Shown here piece by piece: positions 50,537 to 60,549 of a stretch of DNA of 64,000 nucleotides. The stretch is from positions 62,001-126,000 of the forward strand of contig NZ_WUFT01000005.1 of NCBI RefSeq assembly GCF_010668805.1, given 5' to 3'. A program made the position numbers and the translations under genes. Position 1 is the stretch's first letter. Every line of letters starts with the position of its first letter. This stretch comes from Rhizobium phaseoli (lineage in GTDB: Bacteria; Pseudomonadota; Alphaproteobacteria; Rhizobiales; Rhizobiaceae). The notes under the pieces were generated by a model. It was given only the letters and a program-made list of their open reading frames with translations, made no database searches and was not told the origin of the DNA.

Positions 50537-51606
50537 ATGGCAAGCGTGCCTTTGTAGACCGTGCCGGCAGCACCCTCGTCGCGAGCGATCATGCGGCCGA
50601 GCGTGACGACAGTCTCGCCCTCGGCTTCGAGTGCGGCGGAAACGGCCGCGACATTCTCATGGGCGACGACGGCGATCATGCCGACGCCGCAGTTGAAGGT
50701 GCGCAGCATTTCATTGGCTTCGACGCCGCCGGTCTTGGCGAGCCACGAAAACACCTTGGGAACCTTGACGGCGGCAAGATCGATCTCGGCCGCCAGATGC
50801 TTCGGCAGCACGCGCGGAATATTTTCCGGGAAGCCGCCGCCGGTGATGTGCGCCAGCGCCTTGATGGCGCCGGTCTCGCGGATCACCGTCAGAAGCGGCT
50901 TCACATAGATGCGGGTCGGCTCGAGCAGAGCCTCGCCGAGCTTCTTGCCATCGGCGAACGGCGCCGGCGCATCCCAGCCGAGACCGGACAGTTCGACGAT
51001 TTTGCGCACCAGTGAGAAGCCGTTCGAGTGGACGCCGGAAGAGGCAAGGCCGAGAATCACATCGCCTTCGGCGATATCACCGGAGGGAAGCAGCTTGCCG
51101 CGTTCGGCAGCACCGACCGCAAAACCGGCGAGATCGTAGTCGCCGGAGGAATACATGCCAGGCATTTCGGCCGTCTCGCCGCCGATCAGCGCGCAGCCGG
51201 CCTGTCGGCAGCCGGCGGCGATGCCGCCTACGATGGCCGCGCCCTGGTCCGGGTCGAGCTTGCCGGTGGCGAAATAATCGAGGAAGAACAGCGGCTCGGC
51301 GCCCTGCACCACGAGATCGTTGACGCACATGGCGACGAGATCGATGCCGACGGTGTCGTGATAATCGGCATCGATGGCGATCTTCAGCTTGGTGCCGACG
51401 CCGTCATTGGCGGCGACCAGAACCGGGTCGGTAAAACCGGCGGCCTTGAGATCGAACAGCCCGCCGAAGCCGCCGATCTCACCGTCGGCGCCGGGGCGGC
51501 GGGTTGAGCGCACCGCCGGCTTGATCTTTTCGACGAGGAGGTTGCCGGCATCGATGTCGACGCCCGCATCGCTGTATGTCAGGCCGTTTTTCCCAGACTG
51601 GCTCAT
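50533..51606 (-). CDS. purM: Phosphoribosylformylglycinamidine cyclo-ligase
   Basis: AIR synthetase (357 residues). The [19 protein letters not shown] opening and the ATP-binding [15 protein letters not shown], with the earlier VGTKLKIA, are classic. The final [17 protein letters not shown] completes the active site. It is the first gene of the purM-purN pair, divergent from the AI-2E-type transporter gene across 245 bases that must carry both promoters. Confidence 0.97.
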   Translation of the reverse strand: MSQSGKNGLTYSDAGVDIDAGNLLVEKIKPAVRSTRRPGADGEIGGFGGLFDLKAAGFTDPVLVAANDGVGTKLKIAIDADYHDTVGIDLVAMCVNDLVVQGAEPLFFLDYFATGKLDPDQGAAIVGGIAAGCRQAGCALIGGETAEMPGMYSSGDYDLAGFAVGAAERGKLLPSGDIAEGDVILGLASSGVHSNGFSLVRKIVELSGLGWDAPAPFADGKKLGEALLEPTRIYVKPLLTVIRETGAIKALAHITGGGFPENIPRVLPKHLAAEIDLAAVKVPKVFSWLAKTGGVEANEMLRTFNCGVGMIAVVAHENVAAVSAALEAEGETVVTLGRMIARDEGAAGTVYKGTLAI

Positions 51607-51851
51607 GCTGGTCTCCGATGGCTATTTCTAGCGGCAGACGCGCCGCGTCATCTGCCGGTCGCAATTGCATGACAGGGGCCTTTATGCAAGCGCCGCATGG
51701 CAAAAGCCCCCAATTTCCCGCGTCTTCCCAGAGCCTTTCCGGGATTTGGCGCGGCAGGGTTGACCATCTTTGCGCCTGCATCCTATGTGCTGAATGGCCG
51801 CCTCGGTTCGGATGCGGCGTTTGGCGGCGTAAAGCGATTAGCGGGGAAGCG

Positions 51852-52976
51852 ATGCCACAGCAAGTCAGCGGCAACAGTCTCAAGCGTCAGATCTTCTTCT
51901 GGCTGGCAGTGCTCGTCTTCTTCATCGTTTTTCTCTATGTCTTCAGCTCGATCCTGCTGCCCTTCATCGCCGGCATGGCGATCGCCTATTTCCTGGATCC
52001 GGTGGCCGATCGGCTGGAGCGTCTCGGCCTGAGCCGGATGATGGCGACGGTCGGCATCCTTATCTCCTTCGTCATCGTCTTTGCGCTGGCGCTTATGATC
52101 CTCATTCCCGTGCTCGTCAGCCAGTTCAACGATTTCGCCGAGCGTCTGCCGACTTACATCAGCCAGCTGCAGCAGTTCATCAGCCAATCGCAGAATTCGC
52201 TGCTGCCGGATTGGGTCAAGAGCCAGGCCGGCACGATCAAGGACAATTTCTCCGGCATCCTCTCCGAAGGCATGGGCTTCCTGACCGGGCTCTTCGCGCA
52301 GATCTGGAATTCCGGCAAGGCCATCGTCGACGTCATATCGCTGCTCGTCGTCACCCCCGTCGTCGCCTTCTACATCCTGCTCGATTGGGACCGCATGGTC
52401 GCCAAGGTCGACCAGTGGATCCCGCGCGATTATATCAGCGATGTCCGCCAGATCGCCAAGGAGATCGACCAGGCGATCGCCGGCTTCATCCGCGGCCAGG
52501 GTTCGCTCTGCCTCATCCTCGGCATTTATTATGCCGCGGGCCTGTCTCTCGTCGGCCTGAACTTCGGCCTGCTGATCGGGCTCTTTGCCGGCATGATCAG
52601 TTTCATTCCCTATGTCGGCTCGATGGTCGGCCTGGTTCTCGCCATCGGCGTGGCGATCGTGCAGTTCTGGCCGGATTATCCCTGGATCGGCCTGGTGCTT
52701 GCCGTCTTCTTCAGCGGCCAGTTCCTCGAGGGCAATATCCTGCAGCCGAAGCTCGTCGGCTCCAGCGTCGGCCTGCACCCGGTCTGGCTGATGTTTGCGC
52801 TGTTTGCCTTCGGCGCGCTCTTTGGTTTCGTCGGTCTTCTGGTCGCCGTGCCGGCCGCCGCCGCCGTCGGCGTCCTTGTTCGTTTCGCGCTTTCGCGTTA
52901 CCTTCAGAGCGATCTTTATTTTGGCGTGTCGCCGACTGGCCGCGCCCGGAAGACGAAATCAGTTCCCCATGAATGA
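51852..52976 (+). CDS. AI-2E family transporter (PerM-like)
   Basis: Inner-membrane protein of 374 residues with eight or so hydrophobic segments and the long hydrophilic periplasmic loop (about 60-145) typical of the AI-2E/PerM family. Members export or import AI-2 or act as Na+/H+ or other exporters; the actual cargo here is unknown. The ATG at 51852 follows GGGGAAG; the long open stretch upstream is not family sequence. It overlaps hdaA by 8 bases, so the pair is likely co-transcribed. Confidence 0.88.
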   Translation: MPQQVSGNSLKRQIFFWLAVLVFFIVFLYVFSSILLPFIAGMAIAYFLDPVADRLERLGLSRMMATVGILISFVIVFALALMILIPVLVSQFNDFAERLPTYISQLQQFISQSQNSLLPDWVKSQAGTIKDNFSGILSEGMGFLTGLFAQIWNSGKAIVDVISLLVVTPVVAFYILLDWDRMVAKVDQWIPRDYISDVRQIAKEIDQAIAGFIRGQGSLCLILGIYYAAGLSLVGLNFGLLIGLFAGMISFIPYVGSMVGLVLAIGVAIVQFWPDYPWIGLVLAVFFSGQFLEGNILQPKLVGSSVGLHPVWLMFALFAFGALFGFVGLLVAVPAAAAVGVLVRFALSRYLQSDLYFGVSPTGRARKTKSVPHE

Positions 52977-53682
52977 CGTGAACAACGCTGATCCGAAGGG
53001 CAAGGCCGGAGAGCAGCTGCCGCTGGTCTTTTTGCACGATGCCGCAAGCGGGCGCGACGACCTCCTGGTCTCGGAGCGTCTCGCTGCCGCCGTTTCGATT
53101 GTCGATGCCTGGCCGGCATGGCCATCGCCGGTCGTCGTGCTCGCCGGCCCGGTCGGTTCGGGAAAATCGCATCTCGCCCGTATCTGGCGGGAATTGAGCG
53201 GCGCCGTCGACATCCATCCCGAGCTTGGCTCCGACGCGGCGGTTGCTGCCGCCACCGGCCCGGTGCTGTTCGAGGATGCCGACCGGCTTGGCTTCGACGA
53301 CAATGCGCTGTTTCACGTCATCAACAGCGTGCGCGAAAATGGCACCAGCCTGTTGATAACAAGCCGTCTCTGGCCGATGTCATGGCCGGTTCTGCTGCCC
53401 GATCTGCGCTCGCGCCTGAAAGCTGCAACCGTCGTCGAGATCGGCGAACCCGACGAGGCGTTGTTGTCGCAGGTGATCGTCAAGCTGTTTGCCGACCGGC
53501 AGCTTTATATAGATGACAAACTCGTGCTCTATATCGTTAACCGGATGGAGCGGTCGCTGAACGCTGCCCAGACGATCGTCGAAAGGCTTGACCGGCTGGC
53601 CCTGTCGCGGGGCACGAAAATCACCCGGTCTCTGGCCGCCGAAGTATTGAATGAATTGGGAAATTCGGAGCCGGCCGATTGA
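52969..53682 (+). CDS. hdaA: DnaA-homologous regulatory inactivation protein HdaA
   Basis: HdaA (237 residues) is the AAA+ protein that, with the sliding clamp, turns ATP-DnaA into ADP-DnaA and so limits replication starts. The Walker A is VVLAGPVGSGKSHLARIW (about 54-71), with a clamp-binding-like QLPLVF near the N-terminus and the AAA+ sensor and lid regions to residue 230. The ATG lies 8 bases before the end of the AI-2E gene, and ppk follows after 66 bases. Confidence 0.93.
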   Translation: MNDVNNADPKGKAGEQLPLVFLHDAASGRDDLLVSERLAAAVSIVDAWPAWPSPVVVLAGPVGSGKSHLARIWRELSGAVDIHPELGSDAAVAAATGPVLFEDADRLGFDDNALFHVINSVRENGTSLLITSRLWPMSWPVLLPDLRSRLKAATVVEIGEPDEALLSQVIVKLFADRQLYIDDKLVLYIVNRMERSLNAAQTIVERLDRLALSRGTKITRSLAAEVLNELGNSEPAD

Positions 53683-53714
53683 CTGTCACAGTTCCGTCGT
53701 GAAACTGATATAAT
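53683..53714 (+). promoter_or_regulatory. Pho-box-like promoter of ppk
   Basis: CTGTCAC (53683-53689) and CCGTCGT (53694-53700) are spaced 4 bases apart, the geometry of the 18-bp Pho box, and a perfect TATAAT (53709-53714) follows after 8 bases. No -35 is visible, as expected where PhoB recruits the polymerase. The second half-site fits the CTGTCAT consensus at only 5 of 7 positions. Confidence 0.5.
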
Positions 53715-53748
53715 TGCCTTCGGCGATTGAGAACGGGGTAAACGGTTT

Positions 53749-55953
53749 ATGGATAGCGCAGTCGCAGAACATCAGGAACTCACTCCGCAATCCAACGACA
53801 ACACGCCCCCGCTGGAAGAGCTGCTCAAGAGCCCCGAGCGCTTCATCAACCGAGAATTCTCCTGGCTGCAGTTCAACCGCCGCGTCCTGGAAGAAACGCT
53901 GAATACCGAGCATCCGCTGCTCGAGCGCGTTCGCTTCCTGTCGATCTCGGCTGCCAACCTCGATGAATTCTTCATGGTGCGTGTCGCAGGCCTCGAGGGC
54001 CAGGTGCGCCAGAACATCGTCATCCGCAGCCCCGACGGCAAGACGCCGGCCGAGCAGCTCGATTCGATCCTGCAGGAGATCGACCATCTGCAGATGGAGC
54101 AGCAGGCCTCGCTCGCCGTGCTGCAGCAGTATCTCGCCAAGGAAGACATCCTGATCGTGCGCCCTGGCGCCTTGAGCGATGCCGATCGCCAGTGGCTCGC
54201 CACCGAATTCGAACAGGCGATCTTTCCTGTCCTGACGCCGCTGTCGATCGATCCGGCCCATCCGTTTCCGTTCATTCCGAACCTCGGCTTCTCGATCGGT
54301 CTGCAGCTCGTCAGCAAGAATGGCCGCGAGCCGATGACGGCGCTGCTGCGCCTGCCGCCGGCGCTCGACCGCTTCGTCCGCCTGCCGGATGATGGAAACA
54401 CGATCCGCTACATCACCCTGGAAGATGTCGCCAACATCTTCATCCACCGGCTCTACCCGGGTTACGAGGTGCAGGGGTCCGGTACGTTCCGCGTCATCCG
54501 CGACAGCGATATCGAAGTCGAGGAAGAGGCCGAGGATCTTGTCCGCTTCTTCGAAACGGCGCTGAAGCGCCGCCGCCGCGGCAAGGTCATCCGTATCGAG
54601 ACCGACTCGGAAATGCCGGCCTCGCTGCGCCAGTTCGTCGTTCAGGCGCTTAATATCCCTGACAATCGCGTCGCCGTTCTGCCGGGCCTTCTGGCGCTGA
54701 ACACGCTATCCGAGATCACCAAGGCGCCGCGCGAGGATCTCAGGTTTCCGTCCTACAATGCGCGATTTCCCGAGCGCGTCCGCGAACATGCCGGCGACTG
54801 CTTCGCCGCCATCCGCGAAAAGGACATGGTCGTCCATCACCCCTACGAATCTTTCGACGTCGTGGTCCAGTTCCTTCTCCAGGCTGCGCGCGATCCTGAC
54901 GTCCTGGCGATAAAGCAGACGCTTTACCGCACGTCCAACGACAGCCCGATCGTCCGCGCGCTGGTCGACGCCGCCGAAGCCGGCAAGTCGGTGACGGCAC
55001 TGGTCGAACTCAAGGCCCGCTTCGACGAAGAGGCGAATATCCGCTGGGCGCGCGATCTCGAGCGCGCCGGCGTGCAGGTCGTCTTCGGCTTCATCGAGCT
55101 CAAGACCCACGCCAAGATGTCGATGGTTGTCCGCCGCGAGGAGGGCAAACTTAGGACCTATTGCCATCTGGGAACTGGCAACTACCACCCGATCACCGCG
55201 AAGATCTATACCGATCTGTCCTATTTCACCTGCAATCCGGTCATCGCCCACGACATGGCGAACATCTTCAACTTCATCACCGGCTATGGCGAGCCGGAAC
55301 AGAGTATGCAGCTCGCCATCTCACCCTATACGATGCGCCCGCGCATCCTGCGCCACATCGAGGAAGAGATTCAGCACGCCAGGAACGGTGCCCCGGCGGC
55401 GATCTGGATGAAGATGAACTCGCTTGTCGATCCCGACATTATCGACGCGCTCTATCGCGCCAGCCATGCCGGCGTCGAGATCGATCTCGTCGTACGCGGC
55501 ATCTGCTGCCTGCGTCCACAGGTGCCCGGCCTTTCCGAAAAGATCCGCGTCAAGTCGATCGTCGGCCGCTTCCTTGAACACAGCCGCATCTTCTGTTTCG
55601 GCAACGGTCATGGCCTGCCGTCCGATAAGGCGCTGGTTTACATCGGTTCGGCCGACATGATGCCGAGAAACCTCGATCGCCGCGTCGAAACCATGGTTCC
55701 GCTGACGAATCCGACCGTTCACGAGCAGGTCTTGTCACAGATTATGCTCGGCAACGTGATTGACAATCAACAAAGCTACGAGATATTGCCCGACGGTACG
55801 TCGCGGCGCATGGAAGTGCGCAGGGGCGAGGAACCGTTCAATGCGCAGCAGTATTTCATGACCAATCCGAGCCTGTCAGGCCGTGGTGAAGCTCTGAAGT
55901 CCAGTGCGCCGAAGCTGATCGCTGGCCTGCTCGAAGGCCGCAACAACAAGTAA
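53749..55953 (+). CDS. ppk: Polyphosphate kinase 1
   Basis: PPK1 (734 residues), the membrane-associated enzyme that makes inorganic polyphosphate from ATP. The N-terminal, head, C1 and C2 domains are all present. The phosphorylated histidine lies near residue 480 in [20 protein letters not shown]; the second catalytic histidine region follows near 620 ([15 protein letters not shown]). It is 66 bases from hdaA and 12 from ppx. The upstream region looks Pho-box controlled. Confidence 0.97.
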   Translation: MDSAVAEHQELTPQSNDNTPPLEELLKSPERFINREFSWLQFNRRVLEETLNTEHPLLERVRFLSISAANLDEFFMVRVAGLEGQVRQNIVIRSPDGKTPAEQLDSILQEIDHLQMEQQASLAVLQQYLAKEDILIVRPGALSDADRQWLATEFEQAIFPVLTPLSIDPAHPFPFIPNLGFSIGLQLVSKNGREPMTALLRLPPALDRFVRLPDDGNTIRYITLEDVANIFIHRLYPGYEVQGSGTFRVIRDSDIEVEEEAEDLVRFFETALKRRRRGKVIRIETDSEMPASLRQFVVQALNIPDNRVAVLPGLLALNTLSEITKAPREDLRFPSYNARFPERVREHAGDCFAAIREKDMVVHHPYESFDVVVQFLLQAARDPDVLAIKQTLYRTSNDSPIVRALVDAAEAGKSVTALVELKARFDEEANIRWARDLERAGVQVVFGFIELKTHAKMSMVVRREEGKLRTYCHLGTGNYHPITAKIYTDLSYFTCNPVIAHDMANIFNFITGYGEPEQSMQLAISPYTMRPRILRHIEEEIQHARNGAPAAIWMKMNSLVDPDIIDALYRASHAGVEIDLVVRGICCLRPQVPGLSEKIRVKSIVGRFLEHSRIFCFGNGHGLPSDKALVYIGSADMMPRNLDRRVETMVPLTNPTVHEQVLSQIMLGNVIDNQQSYEILPDGTSRRMEVRRGEEPFNAQQYFMTNPSLSGRGEALKSSAPKLIAGLLEGRNNK

Positions 55954-55965
55954 AACTGGACCTAA

Positions 55966-57486
55966 ATGGTTGAATCTGAAGCCCAGGGGCGCCTTCCGGG
56001 GATCGCCCCGGTCTCCGTCGTCGATATTGGATCGAATTCCATTCGTCTAGTCGTCTACGAAGGCCTGTCCCGTTCGCCAACCGTCCTGTTCAACGAAAAG
56101 GTTCTCTGCGGCCTCGGCAGGGGTATTGCCCTGACCGGCAAGATGGATGAAGACAGCGTCATCAGAGCTTTGGCATCGCTGCATCGTTTCAAGGCCCTGT
56201 CCGACCAGGCGCGCGCCGCAACCATGTATGTATTGGCGACGGCCGCCGCGCGCGAGGCGAGCAACGGTCCTGATTTCATCCATCAGGCCGAAACCATCCT
56301 TGGCCGCAAGGTCCGCGTGCTCTCGGGCGAGGAGGAGGCGAAATTCGCCTCGCTCGGCATCATCAGCGGCTTCTACAATCCCGATGGTATTGCCGGCGAT
56401 CTCGGCGGCGGCTCGCTTGAGCTGATCGATATCAGGGGCAAGGAAGTCGGCAAGGGCATCACGCTGCCGCTCGGCGGCCTGCGGCTGTCGGAATATGCCG
56501 GCGGTTCGCTTTCCAAGGCCCGCACCTTTGCCCGCAAGCAGGTGAAGACGGCAAAGCTGCTGTCGAAAGGCGAGGGGCGCACCTTCTACGCCGTCGGCGG
56601 CACCTGGCGAAATATCGCCAAGCTGCACATGGAACTCACCAACTATCCGCTGCACATGATGCAGGGTTACGAGGTTTCGCTCGAAGCAATGATGCTGTTC
56701 CTCGAACAGGTGGTGAGCGCGCGCGATTCCAAGGAACCGGCGCTACAGGCGGTGTCGAAACACCGTCGTTCGTTGCTGCCCTTCGGCGCCGTCGCCATGA
56801 CGGAAGTGCTGAGCGCGATGAAACCGTCGGTGATTTCCTTCTCGGCGCAAGGTGTGCGCGAGGGATATCTCTATTCGCTGCTGTCGGAGGGCGAACGCCG
56901 CCTCGATCCGCTGCTTGCCGCGGCTGGCGAACTGGCGATCCTGCGTGCCCGCTCGCCCGAGCATGCCCGCGAACTGGCGGAATGGACCGGCCGCATGATG
57001 CCGCTCTTCGGCGTCCAGGAAACCGAAGAGGAAAGCCGCTACCGTCAGGCCGCCTGTCTGCTTGCCGATATCAGCTGGCGCGCCCATCCCGACTATCGTG
57101 GCCTGCAGGCGCTGAACGTCATCGCCCACTCGTCCTTTGTCGGCATCAGTCATCCCGGCCGCGCCTTCATTGCACTCAGCAACTACTACCGTTTCGAAGG
57201 CTTGCACGACGACGGCGCCACCGGCCCGCTGGCGCAGATCGCCACACCACAGTTCATCGAGCGCGCCAAGCTGCTCGGCGGCATGCTGCGTGTCGTCTAC
57301 CTCTTCTCGGCCTCGATGCCCGGCATCGTCAAGAACCTGACCTTCCGCAAGTCGTCGAGCCCGGACCTCGACCTCGAATTCGTCGTGCCCCCCGAATACC
57401 GCGATTTCGCCGGCGAACGCCTGGACGGCCGCCTGCAGCAGCTGTCGAAGCTGACGAACAAGAGACTGGCGTTTCTATTCGAGTAG
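55966..57486 (+). CDS. ppx: Exopolyphosphatase (Ppx/GppA family)
   Basis: Ppx/GppA phosphatase of 506 residues in the ASKHA fold. The N-terminal VVDIGSNSIRLVVYEG and the phosphate-binding AGDLGGGSLELIDI are diagnostic. Members remove terminal phosphate from polyphosphate or from pppGpp; the placement 12 bases after ppk favours polyphosphate. The long C-terminal HD-like domain is complete. A palindromic repeat follows the stop. Confidence 0.95.
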   Translation: MVESEAQGRLPGIAPVSVVDIGSNSIRLVVYEGLSRSPTVLFNEKVLCGLGRGIALTGKMDEDSVIRALASLHRFKALSDQARAATMYVLATAAAREASNGPDFIHQAETILGRKVRVLSGEEEAKFASLGIISGFYNPDGIAGDLGGGSLELIDIRGKEVGKGITLPLGGLRLSEYAGGSLSKARTFARKQVKTAKLLSKGEGRTFYAVGGTWRNIAKLHMELTNYPLHMMQGYEVSLEAMMLFLEQVVSARDSKEPALQAVSKHRRSLLPFGAVAMTEVLSAMKPSVISFSAQGVREGYLYSLLSEGERRLDPLLAAAGELAILRARSPEHARELAEWTGRMMPLFGVQETEEESRYRQAACLLADISWRAHPDYRGLQALNVIAHSSFVGISHPGRAFIALSNYYRFEGLHDDGATGPLAQIATPQFIERAKLLGGMLRVVYLFSASMPGIVKNLTFRKSSSPDLDLEFVVPPEYRDFAGERLDGRLQQLSKLTNKRLAFLFE

Positions 57487-57503
57487 GGCAGTGCAACGAT
57501 CGT

Positions 57504-57695
57504 TGTGCCCTGCCGGCCCCCTCTGGCCTGCCGGCCATCTCCCACAGGTGGGGAGATCGGCTGGGCGCACCGGTTTCCCAAAACAATTGCCGTTGCAGCG
57601 CGACGAAACGGTAGAGAGGTGGGAAGGCCAAGCCGCTTGTGATCTCCCCACCTGTGGGGGAGATGGCCGGCAGGCCAGAGGGGGGCTGGCACGGC
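57504..57695 (+). repeat. Dispersed palindromic repeat, copy 2
   Basis: Same element as at 36891-37088 but in opposite orientation. It has GGCCTGCCGGCCATCTCC and GGAGATGGCCGGCAGGCC arms around a divergent centre, and flanking GTGCC / GGCAC ends. It lies directly after the ppx stop; no gene lies in the rest of the 290-base spacer. Confidence 0.8.
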
Positions 57696-57776
57696 ATGCA
57701 GTACGATGTGTCTACCAAACCAGATAGAAAAGGCGGCACTTCCGCACCGCCCTCTCCATCTCACACCAAACCCCAA

Positions 57777-59135
57777 TTACTTCGCGTTCAAAAACTCGCC
57801 AACCTCAAGCAGGCTGAACTCGTTATTGTCGGCCTTGTCGACGGCGCGGCCGGCTGAGAAGGGCAGGTTGTTGTCATTGCCGATGATGATGTGGGTGGCG
57901 TCGACGCGGTCGACGTTTTCGATCGTCACGAACGGCATGTCGTAGACGCCGTCCTCGGCCCCTGCCTTCTTTTTGTTGTCGGGGTCCTGAATATTCAGGA
58001 GGTCGATATAGCCGATCTTGCGGACGGCCTTGCCGGCATTGGCGTCGTTGAACTCGATCTTGTAGACGCGCTTCAGCTCGGCCGGAGCTTCGAAGCAATC
58101 CGGCTTCGGCTGCTTCGGGTCGGCGCAGGCTTGGTCCTTGGTGCCGGCGCCGCTGTCGCGCTCGATGACGAGAGCGGTGGTGTCGTCGAGCATGTTGAAG
58201 TCGCCGATCGACACGCCCTTGTCTTCGAACGGATAGAGCCAGCTGCGGCCGGTCCACTTCTTGGCGGCGACGTCGAATTCGATGACGCGGACGGCGGTGT
58301 GGCCATCGACCGATTCCATCTGGCCGTCATCCCTATAGATGGCGCCTTCGAGCAGGCCGTAGAGCTTGGAGCCATCCCTGGACATGGCGAGGCCTTCGAA
58401 GCCGCCGGAGCGCTTCAGGTTGAAGACCGGCATCTTCGCGGTCGGGTTGCCCGGAAGCTGGATCAGCGGATTGTCGGGCGAAAGTACCGGCTTGCCGTCG
58501 AGGGTCGTCGCGATGACGTCAGTGAGGCGACCTGCAGTGTCGACCTTAAGAAAATAGGGACCGAATTCGTCGCCGAGCCAGAAACCGTCGGCAACCGGCT
58601 GGATCGATTCGATGTCGAAGTCGGCGCCGGTGAGATAACGCGTGTCGGTGCCTTCCAGTACGATCGGGAAGGGGGCGATCTTGTTCGGATCGGAGAGGAA
58701 GAGGTTCCTGACGATGTCAGCCTTGTTGGTCGCCCAGTCGAACTTCATCTGGTGCAGGAAGAGCATGGAGTCGGAGGAATTGGCCTTCGAGCCAAAGCCG
58801 TTATCCGTGAGCGTCCAGAAGGTGCCGTCAGCCATCGTCTTGATGCCCGAGAAGCCCTGGATCGCCTGGCCGTCGAAGGGAAGCTTCAGGTCGGTGACGC
58901 GGGCGCCGTCCTTGCCGGGAATGGTGCCGAGCGCTTCGGTGCGCTTGCGGTCCGCCGTCGTGAACTTGCCGGAATGCTTGAGAAATTCAGGAGCATCGGC
59001 CGGAGCCGGAACCATGGTGTTGGCAGGAAGGATCGCCTGGCCGGCGAGCTTGGCCGGGAACTGCTGCTGGTCGGCGGAGGCGGAGCCCGCGACCAGGATG
59101 AGAAGTGATACGGAAGCAAAAAGAATGGTCTTCAT
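57777..59135 (-). CDS. Secreted phytase-like esterase domain protein
   Basis: Exported protein of 452 residues. A Sec signal peptide ends near ASA-DQ (about 1-22). The rest is the phytase-like (esterase-like activity of phytase) beta-propeller domain, with repeats such as FWTLTDNGFGSKANSSDSML and GLAMSRDGSKLYGLLEGAIY. Activity is not firmly established for this group. It stands alone between the repeat and the cyclase gene, which is on the same strand 105 bases upstream. Confidence 0.88.
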   Translation of the reverse strand: MKTILFASVSLLILVAGSASADQQQFPAKLAGQAILPANTMVPAPADAPEFLKHSGKFTTADRKRTEALGTIPGKDGARVTDLKLPFDGQAIQGFSGIKTMADGTFWTLTDNGFGSKANSSDSMLFLHQMKFDWATNKADIVRNLFLSDPNKIAPFPIVLEGTDTRYLTGADFDIESIQPVADGFWLGDEFGPYFLKVDTAGRLTDVIATTLDGKPVLSPDNPLIQLPGNPTAKMPVFNLKRSGGFEGLAMSRDGSKLYGLLEGAIYRDDGQMESVDGHTAVRVIEFDVAAKKWTGRSWLYPFEDKGVSIGDFNMLDDTTALVIERDSGAGTKDQACADPKQPKPDCFEAPAELKRVYKIEFNDANAGKAVRKIGYIDLLNIQDPDNKKKAGAEDGVYDMPFVTIENVDRVDATHIIIGNDNNLPFSAGRAVDKADNNEFSLLEVGEFLNAK

Positions 59136-59240
59136 AATATCCCCATGGAACGAATGCCAATGGCTTCCGCTTAGCAGGGCTTCAATGTCAGCGACTTGAC
59201 GGTTGGGTGAAGCTTTGGTGACGCGCGGCGGAACGGCCGC

Positions 59241-60302
59241 TCAGCCATGCAGAATGATCGCCGGCGTATTCAGCACGGTCACCGCGCGCGAGGAAAGCGC
59301 CATGACGCCAAGCGCCTGGCCGCGCCCCTTGACGGCATGGGTGCCGAGATCCTCGCAAGAGATGTCGTCGGGAAATTTCATGCGCCGGGCAAGTTCGGCG
59401 GAGATCAGCACCGGCCGGTTCAGGCTGCGGCAGAGCGTCTCCAGCCGGGCGGTGGTGTTCACCGTATCGCCGAAATAGCTGATCTTGTGGTGGTCGACGC
59501 CGATTTCGGCGGTGATGATCTCGCCGCCGTGAAGGGCGGCACGCAACTTCGGCACCTGCCCGTAATTTTTCCGCCAGCCGGCGGCATTGGCTTCGATATC
59601 GGCGAGGATATCGAACATACAGCGCACGCAACGCGCATTCTTGACGCCGCGGGCAAACGGCCAAGTGATGATCGCCGCATCGCCGACATAGTCGTTGATC
59701 ATGCCCTTGTGGCGCCGGACCGGCTCGGCGAAGGTCGCAAACAGCGAACTCAGCAGCTGCTGCGCACGAAGGTCGCCATGCTTTTCGGCAAAAGCCGTCG
59801 AATCGACCAGATCGATGAACAGAAAGACACGCTCTTCCCTGACCGGATTGCGATAGCGGCTGACCAGCATGCTGAGGAATACTTCGCGGCCGAGCAGTTC
59901 CCGCACGCGCAGGATGAAGATCAGCGCCGAGCAGACGGCAAGTGCATAGAGGAAGACCTCGTAAGGCATGATGACGAGATCGAGGAACGAGGTTGGCTTC
60001 ACCATCCCGATTGACGAGAGCAGCAGAGCGGCGCAAGCAAAGCCGATGCTCATCAGGATTTCGTAGATCACCAGTTCGCTGATGATGAAGGCGAAGGTCG
60101 GCAGCTTCTGGATACGTCTGTACAGCCCGCGGAACAGCGCCTTGCGCTCGAAGGCGATGATCGGCATGCCGATGAACAGCGCGAAGATTGCGCCGACAAC
60201 GGGCGTCTGATTGGAGTAGAACATCAGATCATAGACGACGCCGCTGGCGGCCAGAACGATCGTGATCAAGATCCAGTTCTGCGTCGGAGATATTTCCCGC
60301 AT
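59241..60302 (-). CDS. Membrane adenylate/guanylate cyclase (class III)
   Basis: Class III cyclase of 353 residues. The N-terminal half has about six hydrophobic segments, followed by a cytoplasmic cyclase homology domain from about residue 155. Metal-binding aspartates lie in FLFIDLVDSTAFAEKHGD and the second in YVGDAAIITWP; the purine/catalytic region GDTVNTTARLE is conserved. It should make cAMP (or cGMP) in response to an unknown signal. The ATG at 60302 after AAGGA is chosen; a TTG five codons upstream is less likely. Confidence 0.88.
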   Translation of the reverse strand: MREISPTQNWILITIVLAASGVVYDLMFYSNQTPVVGAIFALFIGMPIIAFERKALFRGLYRRIQKLPTFAFIISELVIYEILMSIGFACAALLLSSIGMVKPTSFLDLVIMPYEVFLYALAVCSALIFILRVRELLGREVFLSMLVSRYRNPVREERVFLFIDLVDSTAFAEKHGDLRAQQLLSSLFATFAEPVRRHKGMINDYVGDAAIITWPFARGVKNARCVRCMFDILADIEANAAGWRKNYGQVPKLRAALHGGEIITAEIGVDHHKISYFGDTVNTTARLETLCRSLNRPVLISAELARRMKFPDDISCEDLGTHAVKGRGQALGVMALSSRAVTVLNTPAIILHG

Positions 60303-60379
60303 GCCGTCCTTCGCCAAATAATGGTTCTTCCAGCCATTGTTTCAGCTGGGAAAAAAGCGTCAAGCGAATTCGATGCGGT

Positions 60380-60549
60380 CTTACAACGCCGCGCGTCAGA
60401 TAGACGTGCGGCGTTGTAAGGCTTTGAAATCACGCTAGAACAGGATGATTTTAAGCCCGGTTGGGCTAAAATCTGATCCTGTTCTAAATTAAAGAGTTAG
60501 AGCATGATGCCGTCCGAAAACCGCTCACACTTTTCGGCATCGTGCTCTA
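60380..60549. repeat. Compound Rhizobiaceae palindromic repeat, three hairpins
   Basis: Three strong hairpins in a row. First: 13-base arms (60380-60392 / 60408-60420) extended by an internal CGTC/GACG stem. Second: TAGAACAGGAT/ATCCTGTTCTA (60436-60446 / 60476-60486) with inner ATTTTAAGCCC/GGGCTAAAAT. Third: TAGAGCATGATGCCG / CGGCATCGTGCTCTA (60498-60512 / 60535-60549), one mismatch, with nested CCGAAAA/TTTTCGG. This is the mosaic-type intergenic repeat of rhizobia. The third arm contains the rnd stop codon. Confidence 0.78.
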
